DNA from: Pseudomonas sp. RIT-PI-S
GTDB taxonomy: Bacteria > Pseudomonadota > Gammaproteobacteria > Pseudomonadales > Pseudomonadaceae
Length of the DNA stretch: 64,000 nucleotides
NCBI RefSeq assembly: GCF_025642975.1
Contig: NZ_JANZKJ010000012.1
Coordinates: 62,001-126,000 of the forward strand
Direction: 5' to 3'
This document shows, piece after piece, positions 61,758-64,000 of the stretch. The notes under the pieces are model-generated. The model saw nothing but the letters and a program-made list of their open reading frames with translations. It searched no databases and was not told the origin of the DNA. Numbering within the stretch: position 1 is the first letter of the stretch; every line of letters starts with the position of its first letter. Both the position numbers and the translations under genes were made by a program.

Positions 61758-63080
61758 TTACAGGCGGGTGCCTTCGGCCACTTGCAGGTCGTCTTCAGGG
61801 CGGATCAGCTCCAGCGGGGTGCCGCCGGACGCCAGTTCGCGCTGCAGGGTGGTTTCGTCAAGCTGCCCTACCCACTTGGCGACCACGACCGTAGCCACGG
61901 CGTTGCCCACCAGGTTGGTGAGTGCGCGGGCCTCGGACATGAAGCGGTCGATGCCGAGGATCAGCGCCAGGCCCGCCACCGGCAGATGGCCGACCGCCGA
62001 CAGCGTTGCCGCCAGCACGATGAAGCCGCTGCCGGTGACCCCGGCCGCGCCCTTGGACGACAGCAACAGCACGGCCAGCAGGGTGACCTGATGGACGATG
62101 TCCATGTGGGTGTCGGTCGCCTGGGCGATGAACACCGCCGCCATGGTCAGGTAGATGGAGGTGCCGTCCAGGTTGAACGAGTAGCCAGTAGGAATCACCA
62201 GGCCGACCACCGACTTCTGCGCCCCCAGGCGCTCCATCTTGGCGAGCATGCGCGGCAGTGCCGATTCCGACGACGAGGTACCCAGCACGATCAGCAGTTC
62301 TTCGCGGATATAACGCACCAGCTTCAATACGCTGAACCCGTGGGCGCGGGCAATGGCGCCTAGCACCAGCACCACGAACAGCACGCAGGTGATGTAGAAG
62401 CACAGCATCAACTGGCCCAGTTGCACCAGCGAGCCCACGCCGTAGTTGCCGATGGTGAAGGCCATGGCGCCGAGCGCACCCAGGGGGGCGAGCTTCATGA
62501 TCATGTTGATGATGTTGAACATGGCATGGGCGAAGCGGTCGATCAGGTCCAGCAGGGGCTTGCCGTAGGCGCCAAGGCGATGCAGGGCGAAACCGAAGAT
62601 CACCGAGAACATCAGCACCTGGAGGATATCGCCGTTGGCGAAGGCGCCGATGATGGTGTTCGGAATCACGTTGAGCAGGAAGCCGACGACGCTCTGGTCC
62701 GCACCCTGGGTCACGTAGGTGGCGACCTTCGAGGCATCCAGCGTGGCGGGATCGATGTGCATGCCGGCGCCCGGCTGCACCACGTTCACCACGATCAGGC
62801 CGATGATCAGCGAGAGGGTGGATACCACTTCGAAGTACAACAAGGCGTAGCCGCCGGTCTTGCCCACGGCCTTCATGCTCTGCATGCCAGCGATACCGCT
62901 GACCACGGTGCAGAAGATGATGGGCGCGATGACCATCTTGATCAGTTTGATGAAGCCATCACCCAGTGGCTTGAGCATCTGCCCGGTCTGCGGGTAGAAG
63001 TGGCCAAGCAGAACGCCAATGATGATCGCGACGATCACCTGGAAATACAGGGACTTGTATAGCGGCTGACGAGTCGTCAT
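61758..63080 (-). CDS. dctA: C4-dicarboxylate transporter DctA
   Basis: 440-residue sodium- or proton-coupled symporter for succinate, fumarate and malate, starting MTTRQPLYKSLYFQVIVAII. All DAACS signatures are intact: LGTSSSESALPRMLAKMERL, PTGYSFNLDGTSIYLTMA, SSKGAAGVTGSGFIVLAATL and GIDRFMSEARALTNLVGNAV. GAGGA precedes the ATG; upstream in-frame codons are not coding. A sigma-54-type promoter lies about 136 bases upstream, as expected for DctB/DctD control, though dctBD are not in the window. Confidence 0.96.
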   Translation of the reverse strand: MTTRQPLYKSLYFQVIVAIIIGVLLGHFYPQTGQMLKPLGDGFIKLIKMVIAPIIFCTVVSGIAGMQSMKAVGKTGGYALLYFEVVSTLSLIIGLIVVNVVQPGAGMHIDPATLDASKVATYVTQGADQSVVGFLLNVIPNTIIGAFANGDILQVLMFSVIFGFALHRLGAYGKPLLDLIDRFAHAMFNIINMIMKLAPLGALGAMAFTIGNYGVGSLVQLGQLMLCFYITCVLFVVLVLGAIARAHGFSVLKLVRYIREELLIVLGTSSSESALPRMLAKMERLGAQKSVVGLVIPTGYSFNLDGTSIYLTMAAVFIAQATDTHMDIVHQVTLLAVLLLSSKGAAGVTGSGFIVLAATLSAVGHLPVAGLALILGIDRFMSEARALTNLVGNAVATVVVAKWVGQLDETTLQRELASGGTPLELIRPEDDLQVAEGTRL

Positions 63081-63215
63081 AGCAGTTTCCTCAAGCGTGC
63101 CGGCCAGCGCTCTTCCGAAAGCGCCACGGCACATGAAGCGAGAACCCTCCTGGCTGGAGAGATTTGTTCTTGGCTGGCTGCCCGTGCGGATATCACGGTC
63201 AGGGCTGAGCTTCCA

Positions 63216-63235
63216 ATCGCAAAGGCCATGCCAAG
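63216..63235 (-). promoter_or_regulatory. Sigma-54 (-24/-12) promoter of dctA
   Basis: The minus strand reads TTGGCATGGCCTTTGCGA: GG and GC separated by exactly ten bases, matching the TGGCA-N-TTGC pattern. The leader to the dctA start would be roughly 125 bases. Confidence 0.7.
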
Positions 63236-63366
63236 CTGCTAGTACACGCCCTGATGCCAGCGGGTGTGGCCCGCGCGGGCCCGGGCTAAACCAGCGCTCG
63301 CCTGCACTTGGCGGTTTTTCGCCAAGCATGGACCTGGGCAACGGCACGCCTGGCGGATATCCGCCA

Positions 63367-64000
63367 TCAGTCCCGAGGAAAGCTCATCCGAAAGCGCGCG
63401 CCGCCCAGGGGTGAGTCCTCGATGCTCAAGCTGCCGTGGTAGCTGCGGATGATGTCGTGGGCCACCGCCAGGCCGATGCCCTGCCCCGGATGCTGTCGGT
63501 CCAGCCGCTCGCCACGCTGCAGGATCAGGCTGCGCTGTTCGACCGGAATGCCCGGCCCGTCGTCTTCGAGCAGCAGCTCCAGGCGCTGGCCGATCACGCT
63601 CAAGCTTACGCTGATGTCCTCCAGACACAGCCGCCAGGCGTTTTCCAGCAGGTTGCCGAGCAACTCCAGCAACGCGCCTTCGTCGATAGGCAACTGCCCA
63701 GGTGGCGCCAGCGCCACATGCAATCGCACAGGTTTATCAGGGTAGACCTTGCGCAGGGTTGCGGCCAGGCTGTCCAGCACCGGCCGCACCACCACCTGGC
63801 GGCGAACCAGGCCGCTGTTGCGCACGTTGGCGCGCTGCAACTGATAGCCGATCTGCTGGTTCATCCGCGCCACTTGCCCACGCAGGATCGCCGCCTGCTT
63901 GCCCTCATCGCTGTGCGGGCTGCCGCTGGCCAGTGTTTCGCCGATGCCCTGAAGCACACTGAGCGGGGTTTTCAGGCTATGGGCAAGGTCACTCAGTGAA
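63367..64000 (-). CDS. PhoQ-like sensor histidine kinase, C-terminal part (cut by window edge)
   Basis: The frame enters from the right edge within HisKA: SLSDLAHSLKTPLSVLQGIG carries the phospho-acceptor His in the AHSLKTPL form typical of PhoQ-type kinases. An ATPase domain follows: LLGNLLENAWRLCLEDI (N box), LLLEDDGPGIPVEQR (G1), GQGIGLAVAHDII (G2), ending FRMSFPRD. About 210 residues are visible; sensory and membrane parts are outside. It lies 286 bp upstream of dctA on the same strand, with the dctA promoter in the gap, so it is probably a separate unit. Confidence 0.88.
   Translation of the reverse strand, partial: SLSDLAHSLKTPLSVLQGIGETLASGSPHSDEGKQAAILRGQVARMNQQIGYQLQRANVRNSGLVRRQVVVRPVLDSLAATLRKVYPDKPVRLHVALAPPGQLPIDEGALLELLGNLLENAWRLCLEDISVSLSVIGQRLELLLEDDGPGIPVEQRSLILQRGERLDRQHPGQGIGLAVAHDIIRSYHGSLSIEDSPLGGARFRMSFPRD

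Overview
The window looks like chromosome of a fluorescent Pseudomonas, probably of the P. putida/P. fluorescens kind. It is GC-rich with Pseudomonas-type codon use. It carries gacS, a relA-mazG-rlmD-cysM block, rdgC, an OprD-type porin, Pseudomonas REP repeats and a cobalamin operon in the order familiar from Pseudomonas. No rRNA, CRISPR array, prophage or complete insertion sequence is visible.

Layout. 1-4.4 kb: end of a LysR regulator, a divergent DAACS-type transporter, and an operon of an OprD-family porin plus an exported argininosuccinate-lyase-like enzyme. 4.7-5.0 kb: tRNA-Val and tRNA-Asp with their own promoter and terminator. 5.1-14.2 kb: rdgC, a BASS-family transporter, an LplT-like MFS/PlsC fusion, a transporter-coupled hybrid sensor kinase and rmuC. 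15-17.5 kb: two small proteins around fadL. 17.5-26.7 kb: a ten-gene cobalamin operon (cobO-cobB-bluB-cbiB-cobD-cobQ-cobU-cobT-cobC-cobS), nine of ten junctions overlapping or nearly so, behind a cobalamin riboswitch. 26.8-36 kb: a sorbosone/PQQ sugar dehydrogenase-like lipoprotein, two NlpC/P60 lipoproteins, hda, an AI-2E family protein, a DUF2066 protein, purM-purN and a DUF3108 protein. 36-42.3 kb: DUF2058, mazG, relA, rlmD, cysM. 42.4-52.1 kb: 5-oxoproline genes (pxpC, pxpB, pxpA on one side; a LysR regulator and DUF969/DUF979 transporter subunits on the other), split by an AT-rich accessory island. 52-61.6 kb: a two-component pair, gacS, a short IS5-like MITE, a TlpA-like lipoprotein, arsC, wrbA, a Tag-like glycosylase, ttcA and sprT. 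61.7-64 kb: dctA with a sigma-54-type promoter and the 3' part of a PhoQ-like kinase.

The most unusual part is 44.9-49.3 kb. It holds a truncated tolC joined to an hlyD fragment, then two tandem cassettes. Each cassette has a 253-residue lipoprotein followed 4 nt later by a 25-codon ORF and a broken downstream frame. One of those frames is fused through about 13 bp of microhomology to a second hlyD fragment. This reads as a decaying type I secretion locus with duplicated lipoprotein (possibly immunity) genes, inserted between the two halves of the 5-oxoproline locus. Two further points stand out: a MITE inserted in a CTAG that supplies the stop codon of both neighbouring genes, and an exported lyase homologue in which the conserved Thr-His of argininosuccinate lyase reads Thr-Asn.
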